Positions 17,374-26,829 of a DNA stretch of 64,000 nt are shown here, in pieces (position 1 is the stretch's first letter; every line of letters starts with the position of its first letter). The notes beneath the pieces were generated by a model, which ran no database searches, had not been told where the DNA came from, and saw only the letters and a list, made by a program, of their open reading frames with translations. This DNA is from Chitinophagaceae bacterium (lineage in GTDB: Bacteria; Bacteroidota; Bacteroidia; Chitinophagales; Chitinophagaceae): assembly GCA_016720585.1 (NCBI GenBank), contig JADKKH010000004.1, positions 248,001-312,000 of the forward strand, read 5' to 3'. The position numbers and the translations under genes are program-made.

Positions 17374-17889
17374 TCAGCCCCAAAACGATCCGCTTGCCCA
17401 GGCGGCAATGATAATAGCGACAAGAATTGTTAATAAAGCAATCAAGCCAAGGGTGATCCATCCCAATAGTTTACCGACAATGGCTTTCTTATCGGAGGGA
17501 TCCTGTTTTTTTGCCACAGCTCCTGATACTATTGCCAGGATGGCCGAAATAAGAGATCCCAAAAATACATAAGGAACAAAGAACCCAAGTACAAAAAGCC
17601 CCAGCCCCACGATTCCAAAAATCAGGGATTGCTGACCTTTACCTGTGTTTTCTTTGGCCGGGTTGTTTAATTTATGTTTAAGAACAAGAAAACCAATTTT
17701 CTCTTTGATAGTTAGTTTTCTTCCTGCTAACTTCTGAAAGTCTTTGATCTTCATCGTTGCGATCTTCCGATAGATTTCCCCAACCGGAATTATTTTGCCG
17801 GCAGACAGGGGTATCGCGGCTGAATTTGCAGGTGCTGTTATGGATAAAAAAATACCAAAAAGCACACTCCGGATGATGAAGAATCTCAT
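17374..17889 (-). CDS. hypothetical membrane protein with signal peptide and two or three C-terminal helices
   Basis: 171 residues: a signal peptide (to about NSAA at 25), a basic region MKIKDFQKLAGRKLTIKEKIGFLVLKHK, then hydrophobic helices (LIFGIVGLGLFVLGFFVPYVFLG region, SAILAIVSGAVA, LGWITLGLIALLTILVAIII) with the pattern of DUF4190-like small membrane proteins. No enzyme motif. It is read toward the Fe-S gene with a 68-bp gap and is divergent from the ATP-grasp gene. Confidence 0.7.
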   Translation of the reverse strand: MRFFIIRSVLFGIFLSITAPANSAAIPLSAGKIIPVGEIYRKIATMKIKDFQKLAGRKLTIKEKIGFLVLKHKLNNPAKENTGKGQQSLIFGIVGLGLFVLGFFVPYVFLGSLISAILAIVSGAVAKKQDPSDKKAIVGKLLGWITLGLIALLTILVAIIIAAWASGSFWG

Positions 17890-17930
17890 AACAGATGGTT
17901 TTAAATTAAATCTAGGTCATATTGAAATTA

Positions 17931-17962
17931 TTGCCAAATAATAAGCGCAATATCTATTTTTG
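17931..17962 (+). promoter_or_regulatory. promoter of the ATP-grasp gene
   Basis: TTG at 17931-17933, a 21-bp spacer and TATTTTTG (17955-17962) match the Bacteroidota -33/-7 arrangement; the ATG follows 8 bp later, giving a very short leader. Confidence 0.55.
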
Positions 17963-17970
17963 CGTTGCTG

Positions 17971-19014
17971 ATGAGTAACAAAAATATTTTCAAAAAATTA
18001 GTTGACTGGGAACGGTGGAATTTCTATGTGCTGTATTTTCCCATAGGTCCTGTGTGGTTATGGTATTGCCTGCGTAGCTGGTCGTTCTGGTTTTTCAGTT
18101 CCTCCAATCCCACCATTACATTCGGCGGTTTTGAAGGAGAAGGCAAAAAGGAAATGTATGACCAATTGCCTCCACACCTGGTACCCCGTACGATCTATAT
18201 TATGCACGACTGGTCTTTTGAAGAGGTAAAGAAACGCATTGCCGATGCTGGCTTTACCTTTCCCTTTATTGTAAAACCCGATGTGGGAATGAAAGGTATT
18301 TTATTCCGTAAAATTGATCATGAAGAAAAATTAAAAAAATACCATGAAAAAATTCCGGTAGAATATATCATCCAGGATCTCGTGGAGCTCCCGGTGGAGG
18401 TCAGTGTTTTTTACTATCGCCACCCGGCTGAAAAAAAAGGTGTCGTGAGCGGATTCATTGACAAAGAACTGCTCCAGGTGGTGGGTGATGGAATCTTAAA
18501 CCTGAAACAGCTGATCGAAATGCATCCCAGGGCTAAATACCGATTGGAAGAAATGGAACACAGGCATGGACATCGCTTCACCCGGATAATTCCTGCGGGA
18601 GAAAAATTTTATTTGTCCTATGCGGGTAACCACAACCGGGGAGCACATTTTACCAACCTGCACAATGAAATTGACGAAGAGCTGCATAACGTATTTGATG
18701 AATTGAGTCATTATACGGATAAGTTTTATTACGGCCGCTATGATATCAAGACATCATCCATTGAAGATCTGAAAAAAGGGAAAAATTTTCTGATACTTGA
18801 GTTTAATGGTTGTGGCGCCGAACCCAATCATATATATGATTGCGGCATGAGTATCTGGAAGGCATATGGTGTTTTACTGCTGCACTGGAAGATGCTTTAT
18901 AAAATCAGCCGCTACAATCACCAGAACGGAACACCCTACTGGTCATTCCGTAAAGGCTGGAAATACCTCGGGGATGCCAAGCGGCATTTCAAAATGCTGG
19001 AGAAATATGATTAG
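17971..19014 (+). CDS. ATP-grasp enzyme, D-alanine-D-alanine ligase-like
   Basis: 347 residues from the ATG at 17971. An upstream in-frame TTG at 17965 adds two residues but almost touches the -7 box. Residues 22-45 are aromatic and hydrophobic (membrane-associated or buried). The ATP-grasp core is recognisable: FPFIVKPDVGMKG (ATP-binding Lys and glycine loop), YIIQDLVELPVEVSVFYYR, and a C-terminal metal-binding segment FLILEFNGCGAEPNHIYD with catalytic-type E and N. Enzymes of this fold ligate a carboxylate to an amine or thiol using ATP. Substrate unknown; I see no peptidoglycan or cyanophycin gene nearby. Confidence 0.75.
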   Translation: MSNKNIFKKLVDWERWNFYVLYFPIGPVWLWYCLRSWSFWFFSSSNPTITFGGFEGEGKKEMYDQLPPHLVPRTIYIMHDWSFEEVKKRIADAGFTFPFIVKPDVGMKGILFRKIDHEEKLKKYHEKIPVEYIIQDLVELPVEVSVFYYRHPAEKKGVVSGFIDKELLQVVGDGILNLKQLIEMHPRAKYRLEEMEHRHGHRFTRIIPAGEKFYLSYAGNHNRGAHFTNLHNEIDEELHNVFDELSHYTDKFYYGRYDIKTSSIEDLKKGKNFLILEFNGCGAEPNHIYDCGMSIWKAYGVLLLHWKMLYKISRYNHQNGTPYWSFRKGWKYLGDAKRHFKMLEKYD

Positions 19015-19081
19015 TGAATGGCTATCGGAATGCTGTCTTATCTTACGGATTCAGTAACTTCATTAAAATAAGCGGTTGTTC

Positions 19082-19234
19082 ATGAATTCCGATGAAAAAT
19101 TTCTTTTACTGCGCCATTATGACCTCTGGTGTCAGCTAATCGATGAGGAATATACCCACATGAATGTTGCCCCTACTTTTTATGGATGCAAAAAATGGCG
19201 ATTATATCTGCTTCGATTCCCATCACCTCAATAA
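19082..19234 (+). CDS. possible small ORF, 50 residues
   Basis: ATG at 19082 opens a 50-codon frame (MNSDEKFLLLRHYDLWCQL...) ending at 19234, 22 bp before the LysE-type gene. Amino-acid composition is protein-like (aromatics, charged residues, no low complexity), but there is no recognisable domain. It fills an otherwise empty 241-bp gap. It could be a real small protein, a remnant or chance. Confidence 0.3.
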   Translation: MNSDEKFLLLRHYDLWCQLIDEEYTHMNVAPTFYGCKKWRLYLLRFPSPQ

Positions 19235-19255
19235 AATTTATTTTATTTTCGCTTT

Positions 19256-19990
19256 ATGAAGTCCCTGCTGAAAATATTTTTTACCGGTATGCTGGTCAGC
19301 TTCATCGGATCCCTGCCCCTGGGAACATTGAATATTGCCGCTATGCAGATATCTGTTTCAAACGGGATTGCAGCGGCCATGTTATTTTCGGCCGGCTCTT
19401 TATTAGTGGAGATTATCTATGTCCGTATTTCTCTTGTAGCAATAGACTGGATTCGAAAACAGGAGAAAGTATTAAAAGTGCTGGAATGGGTAACATTGAT
19501 CATTGTACTGGCGCTTGCCGTTTCCAGTTTTTATGCAGCCCTGCATCCGAAAGTTCATAAAAATTTTGTGCTGGATAGCCCGCTGCCTAAGTTCTTGCTG
19601 GGGATGGCCATGTGTGCAGTTAACCCGGTTCAGATACCTTTCTGGTTCGGATGGAGTACCGTTTTATTTACCAAAAAAATTCTCTTGCCACGGAATGATC
19701 ATTACAACGCTTATATTACCGGAATCGGTATCGGTACGTTTATCGGGAACTGTATCTTTATTTTCGGAGGATTGCTGATTGCCAGCAAGATCAATAACAA
19801 CCAGCATATTCTGAACTGGGTCATTGGCGGCATATTTACTTTAACCGCGGTCATTCAGGCCTGGAAGATGTGGCGGAATCAAGGGGCTGTACACAAGCTG
19901 GAACACCCGGAAGAAGTAACCCATCATATTGAGGAGCAGATTGAAAAATTTGAAGAAGGGCTTGATAAGATAACTCATAAAGAAAGTTAA
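19256..19990 (+). CDS. LysE family translocator
   Basis: 244 residues with about six transmembrane helices. The N-terminal signature FIGSLPLGTLNIAAMQISVSNG and the inverted half with AVNPVQIPFWFGWS match the LysE/RhtB exporter superfamily, inner-membrane efflux proteins for amino acids or related small molecules. The C-terminal 40 residues form a charged tail (HKLEHPEEVTHHIEEQ...), unusual for the family. It stands between the ATP-grasp gene and the convergent SulP gene. Substrate unknown. Confidence 0.85.
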   Translation: MKSLLKIFFTGMLVSFIGSLPLGTLNIAAMQISVSNGIAAAMLFSAGSLLVEIIYVRISLVAIDWIRKQEKVLKVLEWVTLIIVLALAVSSFYAALHPKVHKNFVLDSPLPKFLLGMAMCAVNPVQIPFWFGWSTVLFTKKILLPRNDHYNAYITGIGIGTFIGNCIFIFGGLLIASKINNNQHILNWVIGGIFTLTAVIQAWKMWRNQGAVHKLEHPEEVTHHIEEQIEKFEEGLDKITHKES

Positions 19991-20095
19991 TCAACTCTAA
20001 AAATTAACTACCCATTGCATAAATTTCCGGGGACTTCACAATTGTGAATTTCTTTGGAATGGGAAAAATAAAAATCTCTGGCCATTTTTTTCCGA

Positions 20096-21654
20096 TCAGT
20101 GGGCTTCAATCGTTTCTACATCCGGGATACCCGTGAGTTTCAGTTTAATATGTTTATGATGAGCTTTTGTTTTAAACTCGTTGATGATTTCGATCACATC
20201 ATAGTCAATGTAAATACAATGTGCTCCGTCGATATGAACCACAGCATGATCCGGGATTTTCTCCAACTCATCTTTTAGTTTCTTTTTATTGATAAAACTG
20301 ACATTGATGGCGAGGTGGAAATCATACTCACGGATATTCCCTCTGTCCGGGTATCCAGGGTAAAACCTGCTTTGTAGGTGTTTTTAAAAATAAAATAAAC
20401 GGCATAAGCGATACCAATGATAACACCGATCAAAAGATCCGTAAATAAAATGGCCACCACGGTAACGATAAATGGCATGAACTGTTCCCGGCCCAGTTTA
20501 TAAACCGAACGTATCATTTTTGGTTTTGCGAGATTATAACCGGTGCGTATCAGTATGACGGCAAGTACACAATAAGGAATGCGGTTCAGTAACATGGAAA
20601 GGAAGAAAACAAACACAAAAAGCCAGATGCCATGAAAAATACCGGATAATTTTGTTCTTGCCCCGGCTTCAGCGTTGGCAGAACTTCTTACGATAACGGC
20701 GGTAATCGGTAATCCCCCCAGCAATCCGCTTAAAAAATTGCCGGTTCCCTGTGCTACCAATTCCCTGTTTTGTGGCGTGATGCGGTTATACGGATCAATT
20801 TTATCTACGGCTTCAATACTTAATAAGGTTTCAAGTGTAGCAACAATACAGATAACCACCGCATTTTTCCAGATAGCCGTGTTGCTGAATACAGCCTGGT
20901 AGTCGGGCAATTTTATTCCGGAGAACAGGTTATCCGGCATATTTACAAACTGGGAATCTTTGAGGGCCAATGCCGGAACAAATTCGTTGAACAACAGGGC
21001 CAGTAATATCCCAAAGGTTACTACAATAAACGAAGTGGGCAGAAACGTAATTCTTTTCGCCAGAGTTTTTTTCCAGGCAATCAACAAGGCTAAGGAGGAA
21101 AGGGCAATGACAATTGCACCCTTCGAAGTATGATGATAAATATTTTTTACATGGTCGAATGCATTGTTGAAAGAAAAAACATTGAACAATTCTTTTGTCC
21201 AGAAATCGGCCTTATCATATCCCAGTAATAAAGGGACCTGTTTGGACATCAGGATAATACCAATAGCAGCCAACATCCCCTTAATAACCGTGGAAGGAAT
21301 AAAATGGGTGAATCCACCTAAACGGAAAATTCCCAGCAGAATTTGTAATAATCCCGCTACAGCAACTGACAGAAAAAATATTTCAATGGTTCCCAGTTCG
21401 GTGATAGCAGCAGCACAGATAGCAGTCAGTCCTGCTGCCGGGCCGCTTACGCTGATACTTGATTTGCTGATCAGTCCTACCAGGAAGCCCCCGATAATTC
21501 CTGAAATAAGTCCCGAATAAAGCGGCGCATTGGATGCTAAAGAAATGCCGAGACATAGGGGTAGCGCCACAAAAAAAACCGTGATACTGGCTTTGAAGTC
21601 ATGTTTGAGAAAAGAAAGTAAATAAAACCGGGCCTGTCGTTTGGTTATGCTCAT
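20096..21654 (-). CDS. SulP family anion transporter with STAS domain (frameshifted)
   Basis: From 21654 to about 20340 the frame encodes a SulP transporter: about 10-12 helices, SVSGPAAGLTAICAA, LGGLPITAVIVRSSANAEAGARTKLSG and the GREQFMPFIVTVVAILFTDLLIGV end. The literal frame then runs into a stop at 20275 with an unrelated tail. Another frame from about 20340 to the stop at 20096-20098 encodes a proper STAS domain (NVSFINKKKLKDELEKIPD, AHCIYIDYDVIEIINEF). Restoring one base in the CCC run at 20339-20341 (GGG on the coding strand) joins them into about 519 residues. Members carry sulfate, bicarbonate or other anions in the inner membrane; the substrate is not determined. Confidence 0.85.
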
Positions 21655-21720
21655 GAAGAAATGATTTCGTTGAATAGCGTGACCGTTTCATCTTCACGTC
21701 TATTCCTGTAACTCAAAAAA

Positions 21721-23046
21721 CTATTTTTCCTCAATCCATTTATCCCTTTCATCCGGACTGAATTTCCACGGCGCAAAATTATTTTCCACATTGCTGAACA
21801 TGCCCGCCCATTCGGATGGTGAGTTGCTTTCTTCCATAACTAAATAGCGACGTAGTTCAAGAATAATATCCAGCGGACTGATGCTGACAGGACATTCCTG
21901 CACACAGGCATTGCAGGTGGTGCAGGCACGGAGTTCTTCTACCAGAATATAATCATGCAACAAACTCTTGCCGTCGTCTTTATATGCGCCATTCCTGTTA
22001 ATGTTTTTTCCCACTTCTTCTATCCGGTCACGGGTATCCATCATTATTTTCCTGGGAGAAAGCAGTTTGCCTGTTTGATTGGCCGGGCAGGCAGCCGAAC
22101 ACCTTCCGCATTCGGTGCAACTGTATGCATCCATCAGATTCTTCCAGCTAAGATCCCTGATATCTTTTGCGCCGAATTTTTGCGGCTCAGCTGCCGCAAC
22201 TGGTACCAATTCCGGCTGCATTGCATAAAGCACTTCCTGCTGTATGGATTTCATGTTATCCATTTTACCCATGGGTTGCAGCTTGGCATACCAGGCGTTG
22301 GGAAATGCCAGTACAATATGAAGATGTTTGGAATAGGGGAGATAATTAAGAAAGGCAAATATGCCAACGATATGCAGCCACCAGCAACTTCTTTCCATAA
22401 TTTGTAAACCATCGTTGCCGATACCATTTAAAACCGGATGCCCGTATTGCGATAAAATAAAATTTCCGGTGGGATGTGCCGCATAATGCTCCACACCTCT
22501 TAGTTGTAATAAGGTATCGCTGGCATTCAGGAAAAGAAAAAGCGACATTAAAATGACTTCGGTGATCAGGATATAATTTGCATCGCTTCTGGGCCAGCCA
22601 TCAAGGTCTTTACTGATAAATCGTTTAAGTCTGATGATATTTCTTCTGATCAGGAAAATGATACAGGAAACCAATACCGCGAATGCCAGAATTTCAAAGG
22701 CATTGATAAGGAATGGATACAAACCACCCAGCGGGACAGCAAACAAACGATGCGTACCCAGAATTCCATCCAGTACGATCTCCAGCACTTCAATATTGAT
22801 GATGATAAAACCGGCATACACAAAGAAGTGCATGATCGCTACGGGAGGATTTCGGAACATTTTCTTCTGACCAAAAGCCAGCAGTAAAACATTTCTCCAG
22901 CGCTGACCTTTGTTATCGTTTATTTTTTCTTCCCTTCCTAATTTTATATTACGGCTGATCTCTTTTACTTTTTTCGTAAAAAGCCAGACAGAGACAGCAC
23001 TGATAAGAAGGAAAAGGATTTGGTGGACTGGTTGCATAGCGGTCAA
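21721..23046 (-). CDS. membrane-bound (Fe-S)-binding oxidoreductase subunit
   Basis: 441 residues. The first half has about five to six transmembrane helices, with His residues at positions suiting haem b or quinone contact (NarI/HdrE-like). The second half is a ferredoxin domain with two 4Fe-4S motifs, CTECGRCSAACP and CTTCNACVQECP. Such proteins link a quinone pool to a soluble Fe-S partner. The natural partner is the CCG-domain protein at 16.5-17.3 kb, usually adjacent in this phylum; the intervening 4.4 kb is a local rearrangement or insertion (inference). Electron donor unknown. Confidence 0.85.
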   Translation of the reverse strand: MTAMQPVHQILFLLISAVSVWLFTKKVKEISRNIKLGREEKINDNKGQRWRNVLLLAFGQKKMFRNPPVAIMHFFVYAGFIIINIEVLEIVLDGILGTHRLFAVPLGGLYPFLINAFEILAFAVLVSCIIFLIRRNIIRLKRFISKDLDGWPRSDANYILITEVILMSLFLFLNASDTLLQLRGVEHYAAHPTGNFILSQYGHPVLNGIGNDGLQIMERSCWWLHIVGIFAFLNYLPYSKHLHIVLAFPNAWYAKLQPMGKMDNMKSIQQEVLYAMQPELVPVAAAEPQKFGAKDIRDLSWKNLMDAYSCTECGRCSAACPANQTGKLLSPRKIMMDTRDRIEEVGKNINRNGAYKDDGKSLLHDYILVEELRACTTCNACVQECPVSISPLDIILELRRYLVMEESNSPSEWAGMFSNVENNFAPWKFSPDERDKWIEEK

Positions 23047-23055
23047 TTACAGCTG

Positions 23056-23063
23056 CAAATTTA
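23056..23063 (-). promoter_or_regulatory. -7 box of the membrane Fe-S gene
   Basis: Minus-strand TAAATTTG matches TAnnTTTG, 9 bp before the start codon at 23046. Confidence 0.4.
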
Positions 23064-23165
23064 CGGATTGTAAAACAGAAGATTTTAAAAAACTAAAGAT
23101 TGTATTTTAGTCATAACAGAAACTAGCTATTAAATGTACTTTGCGATAGGCGAGGGCTGTGTATT

Positions 23166-23203
23166 GATGGCCTCCTCCTTGGAGGAGGTCGGGAGGAGGC
23201 GGT
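23166..23203. repeat. GC-rich palindromic repeat
   Basis: Perfect stem CCTCCTCC-TT-GGAGGAGG (23171-23188) followed by GGGAGGAGGCGGTTTAG, between two minus-strand genes. It resembles the GC-rich repeats at 262-331 and in miaB and may act as a terminator for the DUF2279 gene. Confidence 0.5.
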
Positions 23204-24301
23204 TTAGAAGTAAATAGCGTGTACTTTAAATTTTCCATTGGAAAATTCGAGGGCCGGGGCCGGGAATTTGAACGCACTCAGAAAAGTCAGGAAAAATTTC
23301 AGGGGCTTGCTTTTTGTTTTTATTTTACTAAGGTCAATATCCGGTGCCAGGTACCATTGACGGTATCTTTTAATATCAGGCCGGTTGAAAACAATATTAC
23401 CCGCAACATCTTTACTTACATTTTCAGTGCCACCTAATAATCCTTCTGCACCATAACCCAGTGATACCGATAACCAGGGCGGTAAATTGGATTTGGGGAA
23501 AAATGATTTCAGGTTGGCACTGGCCCAATAGGTCTGGCCATTATAATCTTTTATAAAACGCTGAGCTGTTGAATTACCAAACAATTCATCGCTGCGTGAA
23601 TTCAGGGCCGGATCGTTATAATTTTTATTATGAAAAGAGAACTTTAATTTGATACGCTGGTCATTCCAGGCAAATTCCTGTGCCACCAATGCGCCACTGC
23701 CCATAATATTGGCGCCAAAATCAGCCCAGCTCCATCCCCAACCTGCACTAAAGCCATCGAGCACTTCAATAACGGTTTGATAAAAGGCACCACTCATACC
23801 CCCGATCCAGATACGTTTTTTCCGGTCTATGCCTGTCCAGCGCCATAATTCCATACTGGCGCGGCTTTCTATATAAGCACTGTATAAATGTCCCACTTTG
23901 TCCACTTGTTTCCATTCCGGCCAGTCGTTAAAACTGTGAAAACCGGTTTGTGGATAATCTTTGTACCAGGCGGAATATAAACCAATCATGGTAGTACCAT
24001 AACCGATTACATTGCCAGTGGCAACCAGCCAGGTTCGTTTTTTCTTTTGTTGAGGGGTAAGTAAGTAGAAGTTTGAATCAATATTGGATTTAGATAGAAA
24101 TTTTCTGAGATTATCGGGGTTGTCAACATTTTTTGTATCAGATAATTCGGTTTTATTAAAGCGGGTAGTATCTTTTTGTGCCCGGAGGTTATTGGAAAGA
24201 GCACAGAATAGTATTAATAGGCCCAGCAGTGGACAGAACGATGAAGTGTGCGACGCAAGGGACGATGATAGAAGTACAGGCGATGACCTCATAAACAACA
24301 A
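23204..24301 (-). CDS. DUF2279 (YfiM-like) outer-envelope protein
   Basis: 365 residues with a long N-terminal signal (hydrophobic LLGLLILFCALSNNLRAQ; the start may be the first or the fourth residue Met). The conserved core GFHSFNDWPEWKQVDKVGHLYSAYIESR, then GAFYQTVIEVLDGFSAGWGWSWADFGANIMGS, is the DUF2279 signature. The C-terminal half (LSVSLGYGAEGLLGG, LKFFLTFLSAFKFPAPALEFSNGKFKVHAIYF) looks like beta-strands of a small barrel. Probably outer-membrane associated; function unknown. It is divergent from the phosphohexomutase gene. Confidence 0.8.
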   Translation of the reverse strand: MLFMRSSPVLLSSSLASHTSSFCPLLGLLILFCALSNNLRAQKDTTRFNKTELSDTKNVDNPDNLRKFLSKSNIDSNFYLLTPQQKKKRTWLVATGNVIGYGTTMIGLYSAWYKDYPQTGFHSFNDWPEWKQVDKVGHLYSAYIESRASMELWRWTGIDRKKRIWIGGMSGAFYQTVIEVLDGFSAGWGWSWADFGANIMGSGALVAQEFAWNDQRIKLKFSFHNKNYNDPALNSRSDELFGNSTAQRFIKDYNGQTYWASANLKSFFPKSNLPPWLSVSLGYGAEGLLGGTENVSKDVAGNIVFNRPDIKRYRQWYLAPDIDLSKIKTKSKPLKFFLTFLSAFKFPAPALEFSNGKFKVHAIYF

Positions 24302-24375
24302 ATTTACGTTTCCCCGACAGAAGTGGATTCAAAAGGTGAAATTCAATATCTTGGGGTCAAATTTTACAGATTATT

Positions 24376-26103
24376 ATGGACGCAGCAATACAGGCAAAAA
24401 TTGACACCTGGCTTTCCGGGAATTTTGACCCCGCAACAAAAGATGAAATAAAAAGATTCCAGCGGGAAAATCCGGATGAGCTGGCTGATGCTTTTTATCA
24501 AAACCTGGAATTTGGAACTGGTGGTCTTCGCGGCCTGATGGGTGTGGGCACTAACCGGATGAATAAATACACGGTAGGAATGGCCACACAGGGTTATGCC
24601 AACTACCTGAAGCAATCATTTCCCGGTGAGGTAAGCGTAGCCATTGCACATGATAGCCGTAATAACAGCCGTTTCTTTGCTGAAACTGTAGCGAATGTAT
24701 TTGCTGCCAATGGCGTGAAAGTTTATTTATTTGAAGCATTGCGACCAACACCCGAATTATCCTTTGCGATCCGGGAATTAAAATGCCAGGGTGGTGTGGT
24801 ATGTACCGCTTCACATAATCCGAAAGAATATAATGGCTATAAAGCATACTGGAATGACGGTTCACAATTGGTGCCACCGCATGATAAGAATGTAATTAAG
24901 GAAGTGGATAAAATTGCATCTGTGGATGATGTGAACTGGGGCCATCCTTCGGGAGAGCCGGGTATTACCATCATCGGAAAAGAAATGGATGAAAAATATA
25001 TGGGGATGGTTAAAGGGTTGAGTGTGTATCCGGAAATCATTGCGAAGCACAAAAACCTGAAAATAGTTTATACACCGATACATGGTACGGGCATTACTTT
25101 ATTGCCACAGGTATTGAAAAAATTCGGGTTTGAAAATGTTCATATCGTAAAAGAACAAATGGAGCCGGATGGAAATTTTCCAACGGTAGCCTATCCTAAC
25201 CCTGAAGAAAGTGAAGCCATGAGTCTGGGGTTACAATTATCGGAAAAATTAGACGCAGATATTCTTTGCGGTACCGACCCGGATGCTGACAGGATAGCCA
25301 TCGGTGTTAAAGATTTTCATGGAAAATGGATGCTGATGAACGGAAACCAGACGGCCGTCCTGGCTTTCAACTATCTGATCGAGGCGCGGAAAGCCAAAGG
25401 GGTTGCCCAACCCAATGATATGGTGATAACAACGATCGTTACAACTCCAATGATTGATGCCATCGCTGCAAAAAATAATGTGGCTTGTTACCGTGTTTTA
25501 ACGGGGTTTAAATGGATAGCAGAACTGATCCGCAAAAAAGAAGGCAAAGAAAATTATATCATCGGGGGCGAAGAAAGTTTTGGACTGATGATCGGCGATA
25601 AGATCAGGGATAAGGATGGTATCAGTGCCGTGGCTTTATTATGCGAAATGGCGGCTTATGAAAAAGAAAAAGGACGGAGCCTTTATGAAAAGATGATTGA
25701 CCTCTATGTGGAATACGGTTTTTATAAAGAACATCTTATTTCTATCACCAAAAAAGGAATGGATGGCCAGCAGCAGATAGCAGCGATGATGGAGCGGTAT
25801 CGTGCTGATCCGCCCAAATTTATTAATGATTCTGCGGTGGTACAATTGCTGGACTATGAATTGCAAAAAGGAACCAACCCGCAAACCGGGGAGCAGTGGA
25901 AAATCGAATTGCCAAAATCAAATGTGCTGCAATTTATATTGGCGGATGGCAGCAGTATTTCTGCCCGGCCAAGCGGAACAGAACCCAAGATCAAATTTTA
26001 TTTCAGTGTGAATACGAATTTGGAAAATGCAAATGAGTTTGATCAGAAGAATAAGGAGTTGGATGATAAGATAAAGGCGGTGATAGCGGATATGAAATTA
26101 TAA
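24376..26103 (+). CDS. phospho-sugar mutase (phosphoglucomutase/phosphomannomutase)
   Basis: 575 residues of the alpha-D-phosphohexomutase superfamily, long form. The four domain signatures are in order: active-site phosphoserine loop VVCTASHNPKEYNGYK (domain 1), metal-binding loop CGTDPDADRIAIG (domain 2), sugar-binding GGEESFGLMIG (domain 3) and phosphate-binding SARPSGTEPKIKFYF (domain 4). It interconverts hexose 1- and 6-phosphates; glucose versus mannose or pentose preference cannot be read from motifs. It opens with a short leader 74 bp from the divergent DUF2279 gene. Confidence 0.92.
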   Translation: MDAAIQAKIDTWLSGNFDPATKDEIKRFQRENPDELADAFYQNLEFGTGGLRGLMGVGTNRMNKYTVGMATQGYANYLKQSFPGEVSVAIAHDSRNNSRFFAETVANVFAANGVKVYLFEALRPTPELSFAIRELKCQGGVVCTASHNPKEYNGYKAYWNDGSQLVPPHDKNVIKEVDKIASVDDVNWGHPSGEPGITIIGKEMDEKYMGMVKGLSVYPEIIAKHKNLKIVYTPIHGTGITLLPQVLKKFGFENVHIVKEQMEPDGNFPTVAYPNPEESEAMSLGLQLSEKLDADILCGTDPDADRIAIGVKDFHGKWMLMNGNQTAVLAFNYLIEARKAKGVAQPNDMVITTIVTTPMIDAIAAKNNVACYRVLTGFKWIAELIRKKEGKENYIIGGEESFGLMIGDKIRDKDGISAVALLCEMAAYEKEKGRSLYEKMIDLYVEYGFYKEHLISITKKGMDGQQQIAAMMERYRADPPKFINDSAVVQLLDYELQKGTNPQTGEQWKIELPKSNVLQFILADGSSISARPSGTEPKIKFYFSVNTNLENANEFDQKNKELDDKIKAVIADMKL

Positions 26104-26129
26104 AATCCTATTTTTTTATTGTGAAGCAG

Positions 26130-26158
26130 TTTGTTCCAAGGCTGCTTTTCTATTTTTG
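26130..26158 (+). promoter_or_regulatory. pcm promoter
   Basis: TTTG (26130-26133), a 17-bp spacer and TATTTTTG (26151-26158); the ATG at 26167 follows 8 bp later, which argues against the upstream in-frame start at 26131. Confidence 0.5.
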
Positions 26159-26166
26159 CCCAGCTT

Positions 26167-26829
26167 ATGAGACCCACAGAAGATACGTACCGCCACAAAG
26201 GCCTGCGCAAAAAATTAGTACAGGGCATCCATGCCAAAGGGATTACGGACGACCGGGTGCTGGATGCCGTGTTGGAAGTTCCCCGTCATTTTTTTCTTGA
26301 CTCCGCATTTGACGAAAAAGCTTATGAAGACAGGGCTTTCCCGATAGGTGAGGGACAGACTATTTCGCAACCCTATACCGTCGCCTATCAAAGCCAGTTG
26401 CTCGAAATAAAACCATTTGATAAAGTGCTGGAGATCGGTACCGGCAGTGCTTACCAGGCAGTCGTGCTGGCTGAGATGGGTGTGCAGGTCTACACCATTG
26501 AACGGCAAAAAAAATTGTTTGAATCCAATAAACAATTCCCCTTCTTAAAGAAATACAATTCCATCAAATTTTTTTATGGCGATGGATATGAAGGTTTGCC
26601 TACCTATGCTCCATTTGATAAGATCATTATTACCGCTGCCGCTCCGGAGATCCCGCAAAAATTAATTGAGCAATTAAAACCCGGTGGTATGATGGTAATT
26701 CCGCTGGGCGCCGGCGACCTGCAACAGATGTTGCGGATAACGAAACTGGAAAATGGTTCACTGAAAGAAGAAATGTTTGACCATTTTTCTTTTGTGCCGA
26801 TGTTGGGGGGGAAGAGTCATGAGTCATGA
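26167..26829 (+). CDS. pcm: protein-L-isoaspartate O-methyltransferase
   Basis: 220 residues from the ATG at 26167. It carries the PCMT N-terminal module (VPRHFFLDSAFDEKAYEDRAFPIGEGQTISQPYTVA) and SAM-binding motif I VLEIGTGSAYQAVVLAEMG, with the post-motif ITAAAPEIPQKLIEQLKPGGMMVIPLG. It methylates isoaspartyl residues of aged proteins so that they return to Asp. The last four residues and the stop (SHES, TGA) are encoded by the first units of a 7-bp tandem repeat, so the native C-terminus has been replaced or extended by repeat sequence. Confidence 0.92.
   Translation: MRPTEDTYRHKGLRKKLVQGIHAKGITDDRVLDAVLEVPRHFFLDSAFDEKAYEDRAFPIGEGQTISQPYTVAYQSQLLEIKPFDKVLEIGTGSAYQAVVLAEMGVQVYTIERQKKLFESNKQFPFLKKYNSIKFFYGDGYEGLPTYAPFDKIIITAAAPEIPQKLIEQLKPGGMMVIPLGAGDLQQMLRITKLENGSLKEEMFDHFSFVPMLGGKSHES

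Noticed and set aside
20275..20345. Programmed frameshift in the SulP gene
   Set aside because: No slippery heptamer with a following pseudoknot was apparent, and other genes show the same kind of homopolymer break, so error is more likely.
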